From the NCBI GenBank assembly GCA_020636005.1, contig JACJYR010000001.1:1374001-1438000 (forward strand): DNA of 64,000 bases, in the 5' to 3' direction. The position numbers and the translations under genes are program-made. This DNA is from Lewinellaceae bacterium. GTDB taxonomy: Bacteria; Bacteroidota; Bacteroidia; Chitinophagales; Saprospiraceae. How positions within the stretch are numbered: position 1 is the first letter of the stretch; each line of letters starts with the position of its first letter. The notes beneath the pieces are model-generated. The model did not search any database. It was not told the origin of the DNA and worked only from the letters and a program-made list of their open reading frames with translations. This document shows, piece after piece, positions 52,144 through 63,900 of the stretch.

Positions 52144-55100
52144 ATGGTGAAAGCAGCCCCCTTTTTGTTGTTTTTCCTGCCGTTTTTTTCGCTGGCGCAA
52201 AAGGCCACTTTCCATCTGTACACCACCGAAGACGGCCTCTCCCGCAACACCGTCTGGGGGCTGGAACAGGACGGCCAGGGCTACCTGTGGATTGCGAACG
52301 ACGGCAGCCTCAACCGCTTTGACTGCCAGCATTTCCTCAATGATGGCAATTCCGACCACCCCGTTTTTCAAAAAATCCGCAAAGTGGGCAACCTGAAAGC
52401 GGACGGCAGTTACCTGTATTTTTTGGAAAACCACCAGGTCGTCGTCATCAATACCATCACTGGGGAAGAAGCGGCCATCCCCTTCAGCGGATTGGTCAGC
52501 GGGGATGTGAAAGAATGGCAGGGCAACATGGTTAAACTTGAAAATGGTGCAGTCGCAGCGCTTTTGGTCAACAATGCTGCGGGGAAAACCCTCCTGGCGC
52601 ATGTCAGGGACACTACCATCCTCCAGGTTGACACTTTGCCGGACGGTGCGCTGCCTCACCTGAGCCGGGTCGCCAGTGATAGCCACGGCAACCTATTTTA
52701 TTTTTCTAACTATTCCTTATGGAAAACAGATGCTCATGGGAAATTGCTGTTAAGGATAGACAACCTTCTCCATGAGATGGAGGCATTGATTCGGGCAGGG
52801 CAACGCAACCAAGTCTTTTTTTTGAAGGATGACAAACTGATGGTACTGGAAGAAGGCGCAACCGAACCGCAGCCCCACCCAGTCAACCGGCACAAAGGCT
52901 GGCCGTTCATCTTCGATGTCATAGAGGCGCCAGATGGAAGCCTCTGGCTGTCAGGCTCTGAAAACCACCTCCTATTTTACGATGCCTCTGCCGATGAACT
53001 GTATGATTTTAAGCCCCAGGTGGATGAAATTTTTTCCAACCAAACCGATTTGAGGGCGCTTTTCCAAGACGCTTCCGGTACTGTATGGGTAGAGACCGTC
53101 ATGGGCCTGTTGAAGGTGGTGCCGCAGCGGTCATTGTTCGACACTTACTACACTGGCCGACACGATGCCTGCAACGGGCATTGCAGTTTCCGTGGTTTTT
53201 CGGAAGATGAAAAAGGGGGGATTTATGCAAGCTACTATAAAAACGTCTGCAAGCTGGAGGAAGGCCCGCAACCCCCAAAGCCTTTGGCCCGCCACGATGT
53301 CAGCCCTTACGAAATACTTTTTCAAAAGGGGAAAATTTTTCTGAACGATGGGCAGGTACTTGACCCCAAAACGGGCGGGCGCTCCAACCCGTACAAGAGC
53401 GTTGGCTACCCATTCGATATCGGAGAATTTGAAAAAGATGCAGTTGGGCGCATCTGGTGGGCCTGGGGCAACGACCTCCTCTATTTGGATGAAGACGCAA
53501 CTGGAGCTCTTTGGAAAAAGGTAGATGTTAAACAATGGGTCAACTATATTGAGACCATGAAATACGACCCGCTCCGGCAGTGGATGTGGTTCGGCAACAG
53601 GGAGGCGCTGGTAGCCATCAATCCTGCGACCCTGCAATTGGAAGCCCAATATTTCAACAAAGAAAGGGACATCGCCACCATCCGGTACATCCACACTGAC
53701 CCGCAGGGCAGGGTGTGGCTGGGCACTGAGCAAGGCTTTGTCCGTTTCGAGCCGGAGCGCAATTTTTGGAAAACATACACCATGGCGGACGGCCTCCCAA
53801 ACGAATATGTGCACGGCATACAGCCCGAGGGCGACTCCTGCCTTTGGCTGGCCACCAACAACGGCCTGTCCCGTTTCAGCATCGCCCAGGAACGTTTCAT
53901 TAACTTTTATGAAGAGGACGGGCTGCCCGACAACGAGTTCAACAGGTCCTCGAACTTCCGGGCATCCGACGGGCGGTTGTACTTTGGCGGCATGAGGGGC
54001 ATCACGGCATTTTACCCAAATGAAGTCATGGAAAAATACGAACATCGCTCCATCGAAAGCCAACTGCGGCTTCACACCGTTTCCATGACCGACGACGAGA
54101 TGGACACCGTGCGCACATCTTATTTTTTTGAAAAATCACCCCGTCTGGACGTGTACTACCAAAACAAGACCGTCGTGCTCGAATTCGGGCTGATGGATTT
54201 CCAAAGTGAGGGTGCCATCCAGTACAGCTACCAATTAGACGACCACGACGACACTTGGTCGAACCCCTCGACGAGCAACTCAGTCACGTTCAGTAGCCTG
54301 CCCAGTGGCCATTATGTCTTCAGAGTAAGAGCCCTCAATGCAAAGGGCCAGTGGGCGGCGGACGAACTGGCTGTCCAGTTGGTCGTCCACCCTCCATTTT
54401 GGGCAACATGGTGGGCGTACACGCTATACCTGCTTGCTTTCGCAGGCTTTGCCCTCGCCATTTTATATGTATTGAAAAGACGCTGGGAGCTAAAAAGCCA
54501 ACTTGAAAACGAACAGCAAGAAGCACTGCGCCTGAAAGAGTTGGACACTTTCAAGAGCCGCCTCTACACCAACCTGACGCACGAGTTCCGCACGCCGCTG
54601 ACGGTGATTTTGGGCATGGCGGAAAGTGGAAAATCGGAATTGGGGAATCAGGAAGGGCAAGACCTGAAAAACCAATTCCCTAACTCCCTAATCTCCAAAT
54701 TCAACCTCATCGAACGGAATGGCCAAAGCCTGCTCCGCCTCGTCAACCAATTGTTGGACTTGTCGAAACTGGAAGATGGTTCGTTCAAATTGGACTTGCA
54801 ACGGGGCGACATCGTGCCCTTCCTCCGTTACCTGACCAATAGCTTCCAAAGTTTTGCAGAAAACAAGCAGTTGGCCCTGCATTTTTTTAGTGAAATAGAA
54901 AACCTGGAAATGGATTTCGACCCGGAACAGGTGCAGCAGGTAATGACAAACCTCCTTTCAAATGCCATCAAGTTCACGCCTTCGGGTGGAGAGGTGGATG
55001 TAAAAATTACGAGTGACGATTTACGATTTACGATTGATTCGGACAATCGTAAATCGTCAATCGTAATTCAAGTCAAAGACACCGGCATCGGCATCCCCTC

Positions 55101-56190
55101 CGAAGAACTGCCCCATATCTTCGACCGCTTCTACCAGGTGGACGGCACCACTACCCGTGCGGGTGAAGGCACGGGCATCGGCCTTGCCCATGCAAGAGAA
55201 CTGGTGAAACTGATGGGCGGCAAGATAGAGGTGAAGAGCGAGCTGGGCAAAGGGTCGGCCTTCAAAGTCGTTTTACCAATAACCAAAAATACAGAATTGA
55301 AAATGGAGAATGGAGAATGGAGAACGGAGCATGCGGTTCCGGTTTCCTCTATACCTGAACCGACAGGCAATTCTCAATTCTCCATTCTCAATTCTCCATT
55401 CCCCTCCCTTCTCATCATAGAAGACAACCCCGACTTGGTATTTTACCTGAAAAATTGCCTGGAAGAACATTATGAAATTACAGTGGCCAACAATGGACAG
55501 GTAGGCATTGAAAAAGCTATTGAGCGCATCCCCGACCTTATCCTAAGCGACGTGATGATGCCGGAAAAAGATGGTTTTGAAGTTTTGGAAACGCTAAAGA
55601 ATGACGAACGCACAAGCCACATCCCTATCGCCCTGCTGACGGCCAAGGCCGATGTGGCTTCCAAAGTCATGGGATTGAAACGGGGTGCGGACGCCTACTT
55701 GTCAAAACCATTTCACAAAGAAGAACTACTCGCCACGCTGTCCATGATGGCAGATAACAGGCGGCGCTTGACGGAGCATTTTACCAAAACAAAAACGCCA
55801 GCGAGGCAAACGTTGGCAACGGAAGCAGCCGTGGAAGTGGCAGCGGGGGGCATGGAAACGGCCATCAAAATGGAAGACGCCTTCCTCCAAAAGTTGCGCT
55901 TCATCCTGGAGGAAAACTACTCGGACGAAAACTTTGCCCTGCCGCAACTTTGCGACATCCTTTGCATGAACCGCTACCAGCTTTTCCGCAAGATGAAGGC
56001 CGTGACCGACGAGTCGCCCTCCAACTTCATCCGCTCGTTCAGGATGGAAAAGGCCAGGCAGTTTTTTGAAACTTCGGACAGTAACGTATCGGAAGTGGCC
56101 TACCAGGTGGGCTATAAGGACTTGGCCCATTTTTCAAAATCCTTCAGCGATTCGTTTGGGCTTGCCCCCAGCGAGTTTAGGAAAAAGTAA
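52144..56190 (+). CDS. Hybrid two-component system regulator (HTCS2)
   Basis: 1348 residues from ATG 52144 (MVKAAPFLLFFLPFFSLAQ signal peptide); an ATG at 52099 adds 15 residues. In order: Reg_prop propeller repeats ~20-650 (EDGLSRNTVWGLEQDGQGYL); Y_Y_Y domain ~680-760; membrane helix ~765-785 (YTLYLLAFAGFALAILYVL); kinase with LTHEFRTPL (H813); ATPase with DTGIGI and GTGIGLAH; receiver with LSDVMMP (D1136); AraC-type DNA-binding end (VSEVAYQVGYKDLAHFSKSF). Three inserts made of short inverted repeats interrupt the kinase core and the linker, all in frame. Likely targets are the two secreted-protein genes downstream on the same strand. Confidence 0.95.
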   Translation: MVKAAPFLLFFLPFFSLAQKATFHLYTTEDGLSRNTVWGLEQDGQGYLWIANDGSLNRFDCQHFLNDGNSDHPVFQKIRKVGNLKADGSYLYFLENHQVVVINTITGEEAAIPFSGLVSGDVKEWQGNMVKLENGAVAALLVNNAAGKTLLAHVRDTTILQVDTLPDGALPHLSRVASDSHGNLFYFSNYSLWKTDAHGKLLLRIDNLLHEMEALIRAGQRNQVFFLKDDKLMVLEEGATEPQPHPVNRHKGWPFIFDVIEAPDGSLWLSGSENHLLFYDASADELYDFKPQVDEIFSNQTDLRALFQDASGTVWVETVMGLLKVVPQRSLFDTYYTGRHDACNGHCSFRGFSEDEKGGIYASYYKNVCKLEEGPQPPKPLARHDVSPYEILFQKGKIFLNDGQVLDPKTGGRSNPYKSVGYPFDIGEFEKDAVGRIWWAWGNDLLYLDEDATGALWKKVDVKQWVNYIETMKYDPLRQWMWFGNREALVAINPATLQLEAQYFNKERDIATIRYIHTDPQGRVWLGTEQGFVRFEPERNFWKTYTMADGLPNEYVHGIQPEGDSCLWLATNNGLSRFSIAQERFINFYEEDGLPDNEFNRSSNFRASDGRLYFGGMRGITAFYPNEVMEKYEHRSIESQLRLHTVSMTDDEMDTVRTSYFFEKSPRLDVYYQNKTVVLEFGLMDFQSEGAIQYSYQLDDHDDTWSNPSTSNSVTFSSLPSGHYVFRVRALNAKGQWAADELAVQLVVHPPFWATWWAYTLYLLAFAGFALAILYVLKRRWELKSQLENEQQEALRLKELDTFKSRLYTNLTHEFRTPLTVILGMAESGKSELGNQEGQDLKNQFPNSLISKFNLIERNGQSLLRLVNQLLDLSKLEDGSFKLDLQRGDIVPFLRYLTNSFQSFAENKQLALHFFSEIENLEMDFDPEQVQQVMTNLLSNAIKFTPSGGEVDVKITSDDLRFTIDSDNRKSSIVIQVKDTGIGIPSEELPHIFDRFYQVDGTTTRAGEGTGIGLAHARELVKLMGGKIEVKSELGKGSAFKVVLPITKNTELKMENGEWRTEHAVPVSSIPEPTGNSQFSILNSPFPSLLIIEDNPDLVFYLKNCLEEHYEITVANNGQVGIEKAIERIPDLILSDVMMPEKDGFEVLETLKNDERTSHIPIALLTAKADVASKVMGLKRGADAYLSKPFHKEELLATLSMMADNRRRLTEHFTKTKTPARQTLATEAAVEVAAGGMETAIKMEDAFLQKLRFILEENYSDENFALPQLCDILCMNRYQLFRKMKAVTDESPSNFIRSFRMEKARQFFETSDSNVSEVAYQVGYKDLAHFSKSFSDSFGLAPSEFRKK
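54636..54679. repeat. In-frame inverted-repeat insert 1 in HTCS2 (dimerisation helix loop)
   Basis: GGAATTGG (54636-54643) pairs with CCAATTCC (54672-54679), with more GGGGAATC and CCCTAACT heptamer-like units around them. It adds roughly 20 residues (SELGNQEGQDLKNQFPNSL) between the two helices of the kinase dimerisation domain, where HTCS1 has no comparable sequence. Confidence 0.65.
55005..55068. repeat. In-frame inverted-repeat insert 2 in HTCS2 (ATPase domain)
   Basis: Left arm 55005-55036 is built of TTACGAT heptamers, right arm 55044-55068 is its complement with one heptamer fewer, loop of seven bases. It encodes SDDLRFTIDSDNRKSS, inserted in a loop before the DTGIGI motif. Confidence 0.8.
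55293..55400. repeat. In-frame inverted-repeat insert 3 in HTCS2 (kinase-receiver linker)
   Basis: Left arm of AATGGAG heptamers (55293-55325), right arm of complementary CTCCATT/CTCAATT units (55369-55400), with a nested CGGTTC/GAACCG stem between. It encodes KMENGEWRTEH and NSQFSILNSPF around a short middle, just before the receiver domain. Confidence 0.8.
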
Positions 56191-56651
56191 AGTAACTATT
56201 TTGGTCGCCACGGATTACACGGATTTTCACGGATTAACAAGCAATTGCGGCCACATGAACAGATTGACAAATTTCTTTTGAAAACGCCATGCTATTTTTA
56301 TAAAACATTGATTTTAAATAGGTTAAAACGACTCCGCACCGATTGACAAACTTTTGTCACCAATTGACAAGGTATTTGAAGGCCACCGCCCACACATTTG
56401 CGCCATCGAAAGAATTTACCTCCAAATTTTACAGTCAAGTGTTCCTCATCCATCTTTTGCACACAAGCACTTCACGGAGCAAACCACCTTTTTCAAAAGA
56501 CAAACCACTGCTGAACCTACCTAACGACAGGCTATCCTGAATGCCCTGATCGACCCTATTTCATTTATCAAAACGGACAATGTTTTGCCAGCGGCCAACA
56601 AGCCGATGGCAGCAATTGATAAACTGTTACCAATCAAACATTACTAATCTC
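56191..56651. other. Intergenic region between HTCS2 and the secreted-protein genes
   Basis: 461 bp without a convincing gene. It holds a CACGGATT-type short repeat (next entry), two ATTGACAA direct repeats (56341, 56362) and a CACATTTG box near 56393-56400 that partly fits the -7 consensus. It is the likely place for the HTCS2 target site, but no clear operator was identified. Confidence 0.4.
56208..56237. repeat. CACGGATT-type short tandem repeat
   Basis: Three units CACGGATT separated by 2-3 bases, 17 bp after the HTCS2 stop. Confidence 0.6.
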
Positions 56652-57926
56652 ATGAAAAACATCTTTACACTGCTATTAGCCTTCTTTGCATTTGCAACGC
56701 TTCAACTCCAAGCCCAGGCCACCCTCAGCATCCAGGGCACGGTGCAGAATTCCACAGGGGCGGCCGTGACCGACGGGTCATACAGCCTTACCTTCAAATT
56801 GTACACCCAGTCTGCCGGCGGCACGGCCATCTGGACGGAAACGCAGAGCGGCATACCCATCCAGAGTGGGGTGTACAGTGCCGAGCTTGGCGCTGTCGAG
56901 ACACTCAATGTCCCTTTCAACGCTACCTACTTCCTCGGCGTCTCGGTGGACGGCGGGGCGGAAATGGCCCCACGGGCAAAACTGACCTCTGCCCCCTATG
57001 CCCTTTCCCTGCGGGGGCAGGAAAATGTTTTTGGCTCGACTGGTAATGTGGGCATCGGTGACGACACGCCAGATACCAAACTACATGTGAAAGATGGACA
57101 AAACGCCATCGTACGGGCGGAAGCGCCGGGCATTGCCGCCTTTGAGTTGAATCGCACCAATGGCACGCAGGCTACAATCGGGTATGTCGGAACGGACGTG
57201 CTGCAAGTCTTACACGGTACTGGCCCCATCGAGATCAGGTCTTCGGGCAACACAGATGTTTACAATAACGGCACTAAACGGCTCGGTATAGAAAGCACAG
57301 GTATTAATGTGACCGGCGATGTGGAACTCGGCACGGGTGGAAACATTAAATACGGCGCCAACAACGACTGGCGCTTGGTGGATGTGGATGATTTCAGTAC
57401 CGGAAACGACGGCTGGGGCTGTCAAAATTCCTGGAACAATGGGCTCGCCCGAGACGTGGTGCGGGTTCAGCCGCAAACGCCTTTTAGCAAAGGTTGGATG
57501 ATAACTCCCGGCACGACCCTTGGCGGCGATTCCGACGATGTACTCTACAAGCAATTTGATCTAAGCGGGCACCCACACACGATGGTCAAAGTGGTTTTCA
57601 CTTACCATGTCAGCGGGAATTATGACCCTGGTGAAATAGGCTTTGCCGCATTTTCCACAGGGCAAACTCCCAGCGGCTCCAACAACAACAACGGGAATTT
57701 TCAAGTCGGATGGGTACATAACAACGATATGCTCGTAGGGGATTATTTCAATGGGCTGGGCTATGTCAATGACGCCAATACCCTGGACTACAACGTAAGG
57801 GGTGAAATGGTTGCCCAAACGGATAACAACACTTTTTATGTACTGGTTGGCGTCAGGCCGACAACCCCCGAGCCGCTCTCCGATGAAAGGTATTACATCA
57901 GCGATGTGGAAGTTTGGGTGAAATAA
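56652..57926 (+). CDS. Secreted protein with tail-fibre-like repeat segment
   Basis: 424 residues from ATG 56652 (MKNIFTLLLAFFAFATLQLQ signal peptide); an ATG at 56580 adds 24 residues. Residues ~23-120 form a carboxypeptidase-regulatory/Ig-like strand set (LSIQGTVQNSTGAAVTDGSY, ending PRAKLTSAPYALSL). Residues 130-148 carry GNVGIGDDTPDTKLHVKDG, a motif of tail-fibre and large surface proteins in this phylum. The C-terminal ~180 residues look like a separate beta-sandwich (WRLVDVDDFSTGNDGWGCQN to YYISDVEVWVK). No T9SS tail. Directly upstream of a giant secreted protein (66 bp, with a small TGGCCC/GGGCCA hairpin between), probably one operon. Confidence 0.78.
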   Translation: MKNIFTLLLAFFAFATLQLQAQATLSIQGTVQNSTGAAVTDGSYSLTFKLYTQSAGGTAIWTETQSGIPIQSGVYSAELGAVETLNVPFNATYFLGVSVDGGAEMAPRAKLTSAPYALSLRGQENVFGSTGNVGIGDDTPDTKLHVKDGQNAIVRAEAPGIAAFELNRTNGTQATIGYVGTDVLQVLHGTGPIEIRSSGNTDVYNNGTKRLGIESTGINVTGDVELGTGGNIKYGANNDWRLVDVDDFSTGNDGWGCQNSWNNGLARDVVRVQPQTPFSKGWMITPGTTLGGDSDDVLYKQFDLSGHPHTMVKVVFTYHVSGNYDPGEIGFAAFSTGQTPSGSNNNNGNFQVGWVHNNDMLVGDYFNGLGYVNDANTLDYNVRGEMVAQTDNNTFYVLVGVRPTTPEPLSDERYYISDVEVWVK

Positions 57927-57992
57927 AGGGGTGGCCCGATGGGCCAGCATTTCAAACCCAGGTTTTTTCATTTTAAAATCAAAATCCACATC

Positions 57993-60900
57993 ATGAGAAA
58001 AATAATTCATCACCTTATCATAGGTGCAGTGCTGCTGCTTGCCCAGACGGGGCTGGCACAGAACAACAACTGCACCACCGTCATCGCCAATGGGCAGACC
58101 CAGGGGCAGGTTTTTTTCAACTACGGCAGCGTGAGCAATGCCGAAAACGTGTCCTACAAGTCCAATTTCACCATCGGCCAAGTGGTGGTTGGGCCTTATT
58201 CCAACGGCCAACGGAAAGGCAACTTCGGTTTCTGGGGGCGTTTCCTGCTGCCCCCTGCCGCCCCCTACGTGAGAGCCAGCGAGGGCGACCTCGCCGACCG
58301 CATCGAAATCAACTGGACGCCCGACCCCCTCAGCCCCAAGGCTTCCAGCTACAAGCTGTACCGGGACGGCGCCCTGCTCGGCCAGTTCGACAACGAGACT
58401 TTTTCCTATATAGACTTCAACGTCATTGCGGGCAATTTTTACGAATACTCCGTGGTGCCGAAAAACTCGCTCGGCACAGGCTCGCCCGGCAAGGCGCTCG
58501 GTTTCCTCAATCCCAATGGCGTAGTCACCGGGCAGGTGCAGACCTTTAGCGGCAACCCGGTCTATGGTGCCGTTGTAACCCTGGAGCCTTCGCTCGGTTC
58601 GGCCCTTTACTTCAATGGCAGTGCCATGGCTTTTGTCGAAGACGATACCGTTTTGCGGAGCAGCCAATTCACCGTTTCTTGTTGGGTCAAACTGGCTGGT
58701 GGCAACACCGGCAAGGGCATCCTTGATTTCGGGAGTGACCAGAACAAAAACTGGTGGCTGCACACCAATGCCGCCGGAAACGGGGTGAAATTTTCCATCG
58801 GCAACGGCACGGGCAGCGCTTCCGTGGAGCATGCTTTTACTGCTGATATCAATGGTTGGCATTTTGTCGCCGCCACTTTCAATGGTACTTCCCTGCTTTT
58901 ATATGTGGATGGGAATTTGGTACAGACAACCAGTGCCAGTGTCTCTACCGGGGGCGCCCGCCTTTTGGTGGGTCAAAAACCAAGTGGGAGCAACTACGAC
59001 GGCCTGCTCGACGAGGTGCGCTATTTTAACCGCCAGCTTTCGCAAACGGAGCTGAACATGTTTATGAACCGCACCGTGAGCGTGGGGATGAACGGGCTGA
59101 AAGGCTATTGGAAAATGGACGAGGGCATTGGGCAAAAAGCGTTTGGCCAGGCGGCCAACAGGCAGACCATGTACCTCTGCGGCACGCAATGGACTGCCGA
59201 CCGCCCCCAGGTCATCAATGCGGCGGTCACGGGCGCATCCGGCTTTTATGAAATCGCCGGGGTGAACTATGGCCCCGGCACGACCTTCACCGCCAAGGCC
59301 AGCAAAAATTCCTATTTCAACCAGAGCCTCGAATTCAATGGGGCGAACCAGCAATACGCCGACCTGACCAACTTCGACCTGCCCGATAGCTCGACCATTT
59401 TGCTGACCGTGAAGCCATTTGATTTCACGACGCATCAAACCATATTGAGCAAAGCGGATGCGGGCGGAAACCACCTGTTTTCGGTCAACATCAACAACGG
59501 AAACCTCGAATTGACGATGGGCCTCGTTCCACAAAACCTCGGCCCATTGGGCATGGGCTTCCATCATCTTGGTTTTACTTTCAAACAATCCGGCCCCAAC
59601 GTTGAGGTCAACTACTATAAAGACGGCGCATTTGTAGGCACTTATAATTATAACGCTGCCCCAACCGACCTGAACGGCCTTCCCTGGAAAGTGGGCGCAC
59701 GGGCAAATGGAACCACCAACCACGGCATGTACCTCACCGGACTCGTGGACGAGGTGGCTTTTTACAACACCCTCCTCTCACTCTCCGAAATACAAACCTC
59801 CCATAACATCGGCACCAATTCGAGCGACATCCACCTGTTGTCCTGGTTCAATTTCAACGAAGGCGTAGGCACGGTTTTGCACGACATGGGGCAGGCCATG
59901 ACCGGGGACGGCGCAACGCAGGGCGCAGGCTGGTCAAGCTCCGCTGCCATTACCGATGTGCTGCCGCACGAGTTCAACCCTACCTCCCGCCTGGTGACGC
60001 TCAACCCCAGCAACACCAGCACCGATGGCGTGGATTTTTATGATGAAAGCACCATCCCAGTATCTGGCTACGTCCGCTTCGAAGGCACAACCTGTTTTCA
60101 GGAGGGGGTGGAGATTTTGGTCAATGGGCTGTCCTATACCCCGGCCATCTTCACGGATGCGGAGGGCAAGTTCGTGGCCGATTTCGAGCCGGGCGTTTCC
60201 GTCACACTGACGCCAAAAGTGGAGGGGCACAGCTTCATCCCTGCCAAATGGGACATCCAAAACCTGACGACCCCTGTGGCGGGCATTTTGTTCCGCAACC
60301 AAACGAAACGCAAGGTGACCGGGCAATTAGCAGGCGGGCTTTGCCGGAAAAGCGTGATTCCCGTTGACGCCATGGGTAATCCAACTGCTATTGTGAAAGT
60401 GAAAGTGGCCACGTTGGACGGCTGTTTTGAAAAAGTGCAGACCCTGACCAACCCTAATGGCAAGTTCACCTTCGATGGCATACCGCCGGACTCGGTCACG
60501 GTGGCAGTCATAGAGCACAGCAACCCCATTATCTACACCTACTTCCAAAACCAGGGAGGCATCACCACCGACCTGCGGGAGAAAAACGATACGGTTGATT
60601 TCATCTACTTCGCCCCGCCGCAGGTGGAAATGTCGCCGTTACCGCTCAATGCCTGCAACCAGGCGATGATAGAGCCTGAAGGCAGGGTGACCACCACTAT
60701 TAAGGTTTACGAAGACTATGACGGCGGACGCTGTTACCTGGATACGGCGCTGCTGCACGTGGACAACGACATTGCCCGCCAGGAAGAATTCGATACGCTG
60801 ATGACGGGCGGCAAGTTTGTCTATAAATTCAGCGCAGGCGCGCCGAACATCGTGTCGCCTTACAAAAAGGTGTTGCAGGTGACCACCACCGTACACGACG

Positions 60901-63900
60901 AACTGGCGACCGGCACGCTGGAAGGAGTGGTGCTCGGCATCCGCCCCCGAACGAGTGCCTTCGTTTCGGCTGCGCCGGAATTTCCCGACCTCATCCTGCG
61001 AGACCCGCCCGGCGACGCCAGCTATGCGACCCTCGAACAGGGTACGACGACCTGCAAGACCATTACTACTTCGGATGCGATTACCCTCGGCGGCGGGGCT
61101 CATGTCACCGTCCATTTGGGGCCCGACATCAACATAGAAATGGGCACGCCCTTTTTGAGCAAGGAAACCCAGTTTGATTTTACTGCCGACCTCGGTTACC
61201 AGGTCTCTTATATCCGCACCGATACCCGGACGGATGAAATGGAACGGTGCATCACCACCACCAAAACCATTTCCACCTCCGATGCCGACTTGATTGTAGG
61301 CAGCGAAATGGGCGGCGATATCTATATGGGCGGGGCGATGAACTACCTGTATTCCATCACGGATATTTTGAAATGGGATACGATGGGCTGTAGCTTTTTC
61401 TTGGATAAAAGTCTGACTGTCACGCCCGAAGGGTATGCCACTACGTTTATTTATACAGAATACCACATCCTGAACAACGTCATTCCCGACCTGTATGCCC
61501 TGCAAACGCAAACCGATTCCATGTCCGCCCGCACCTGGCAATCCATCGTGGACTCCAATACGGTTTTTAAACAACAGGCTGTTTTTGAAAAAAATCTCTC
61601 CTTCAACGGCGGCGTCGTGTACGAGGAGTCCACAACAACCGAGGAGACCAGTTCGGTGTCGTTTGCTTTTGAAACGGAGTTCAGCAACACTTTTTCAGCG
61701 GACTTCGGCTTGACGGTGGATGGAGTCGGACTAACGGGCGGTGCAGAATTCAGTTTTGCATTTGGCGAGTCGGAAGATACCCTCAACAGCACCCTGAACT
61801 CGAAAACCGTCACATACGTGCTGGCGGACGACGACATTGGCGACAATTTTTCAGTGGACATTAAAAAGGATAAACGCTTCGGTACGCCGGTTTTCAAAAC
61901 TGTCGCCGGGCAGTCGCAATGCCCGCACGAACCGAAAACCCAGCCCCGTGAGGGCGTGGATATGAGTGCCAACCAAACCTCGGCGGTCAACGTGCCGATG
62001 AACGACGTGGCGGTTTTCCAACTCACCCTCGGCAACACCAGCCAGTCGGAAGACCTGAAAACCTACACGCTGGAAGTGGATCAGTCCACCAACCCGAACG
62101 GGGCGGTCATCCGCTTCAATGGCCTGCCGTCGTTGGGCGTGGCAGTGCCGTATGGCGAGGGCGTACCCGTCACCATGACCGTTGAACGTGGGCCATTGGC
62201 CTTTGACTATGAGGATATTTCGGTGGAATTTTTCTCCGACTGCGAAGATGAACGGGCAACGGCACTGGGTTTTTTCGATACCATTTTCAATAAAGAACTG
62301 GTGTTCGACATCCACTTCCTGGAGCCTTGCAGCCCGGTTGACCTCGCCTTCCCGCTCGAAGGCTGGGTACTCACGCCAGCGATGGGCGTCAACCTCAACA
62401 CCACGCTGGCGATGTACGACAAAAACGATCCCGACCTGGAACTCGTCCGGGTGCAGTACCGCCGCACCAACGGCGACGGGGCATGGATCAATATCGCCGA
62501 AATACTGAAAGCCGACCTCGGCCCTGTGTTTACCAATGTGGGCTGGAACACCACGGGCTTGCAGGATGGCTTGTATGAAATAAGGGCGATTACGCAGTGT
62601 TTTGGAGCACAAAACCCTGGCATTTCCCATATTATTCATGGTAAAATAGAGCGGACACCCCCCGTCGTGCTGGGCATCCCGGAGCCAGCGGACGGCGTCC
62701 TCTCGGCAGGTGATGAAATCAGCATCACTTTCAACGAGCCTATCCGCTGCGACCTGCTCATCCAGGCGGATTTTTTCAGTAACAACAACGTGGGCCTGTA
62801 CGACACGGCAACGGACGAACTCATTGACGCCACGATCACTTGCAGTGGCGACAAAATCATCATCGTGCCGAACGTGCCTAACCAGTTGATTGAAAACAAA
62901 ATCCTGCGGGTGGAAGTGGACTCCGTGCTGGACTTGGCCGGCAACAAGTTTGGCCACATCCAATGGGAGTTTTTTGTGGACAGAAACCCCATGCGCTGGG
63001 TCGGCGGCGAGTTGGAGGCCAACAAATTTGAGGATGAGTTTAAAACAGTTTACAAAACCATCCTCAACACGGGCGGCGCTTCGCAGTATTATGAAATCGA
63101 GGACGTGCCAAGCTGGGTGTTTGTTTACCCATCCGATGGCGTGCTCGACCCCGGCCAGCAGCAGGTCATCACGTTTGAGTTCGACAGCACGTTGGTGGTG
63201 GGCGAGTTCCTTGATACGCTCGTAATGAATACGGCCAACGGCGACGAACCGCTCTACATTGACTTCCGCAACCTCTGCCGCTCGCCGCAGTGGGAGGTCA
63301 ACCCCGCCAATTTCAGCTACAGCATGAACCTGACCGTCCAACTGGACATCGAAGGCACACTGTCCACCGACGACATGGACATCGTGGCTGCATTCGTGAA
63401 CGATACGCTGAGGGGCATGGCCTATCTGCAATATGTGCCAGCGGTGGACAAGTACGAGGCTTTCCTCACAGTTTACAGCAACAATTTCACGGGCGACACC
63501 ATCAAATTCCAGATTTGGGATGCCGATGTCTGCCTGCTGTACAGCGATATTTTAGAAAAATTCGTGCTGACGAGCGACGAACTGGTGGGCACCCCCCTCC
63601 TCCCCGTCACGCTTCACACCGACAATTTGCTGCTGCGCAAAATACCCCTGCACGGCGGCTGGAACTGGATCTCGTTCAACCTGGGCTTCCCCGACCCCAG
63701 CCTGAATCCTGCCCTCTCCAGCCTCGCCACGCCGGAGAACGATTTGATAAAAAGCCAAACCCAATTTGCCAACTACTACGGTACGCCTATCAATGGTTGG
63801 TTGGGTTCGCTGACGGCACTGGGCAACCTGTCCATGTACCAGTTCCGGGCCGACGTGGCCGATACGCTGGACTTGGTAGGCCATCCTATTGACCCGACGA

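Noticed and set aside
57561..58862. 433-residue open frame on the minus strand
   Set aside because: Antisense across the end of one secreted-protein gene and the start of the next; it has no recognisable domain.
61851..63431. 526-residue open frame on the minus strand
   Set aside because: Antisense to the giant LamG protein whose frame is open and motif-bearing throughout; a by-product of high GC at third positions.
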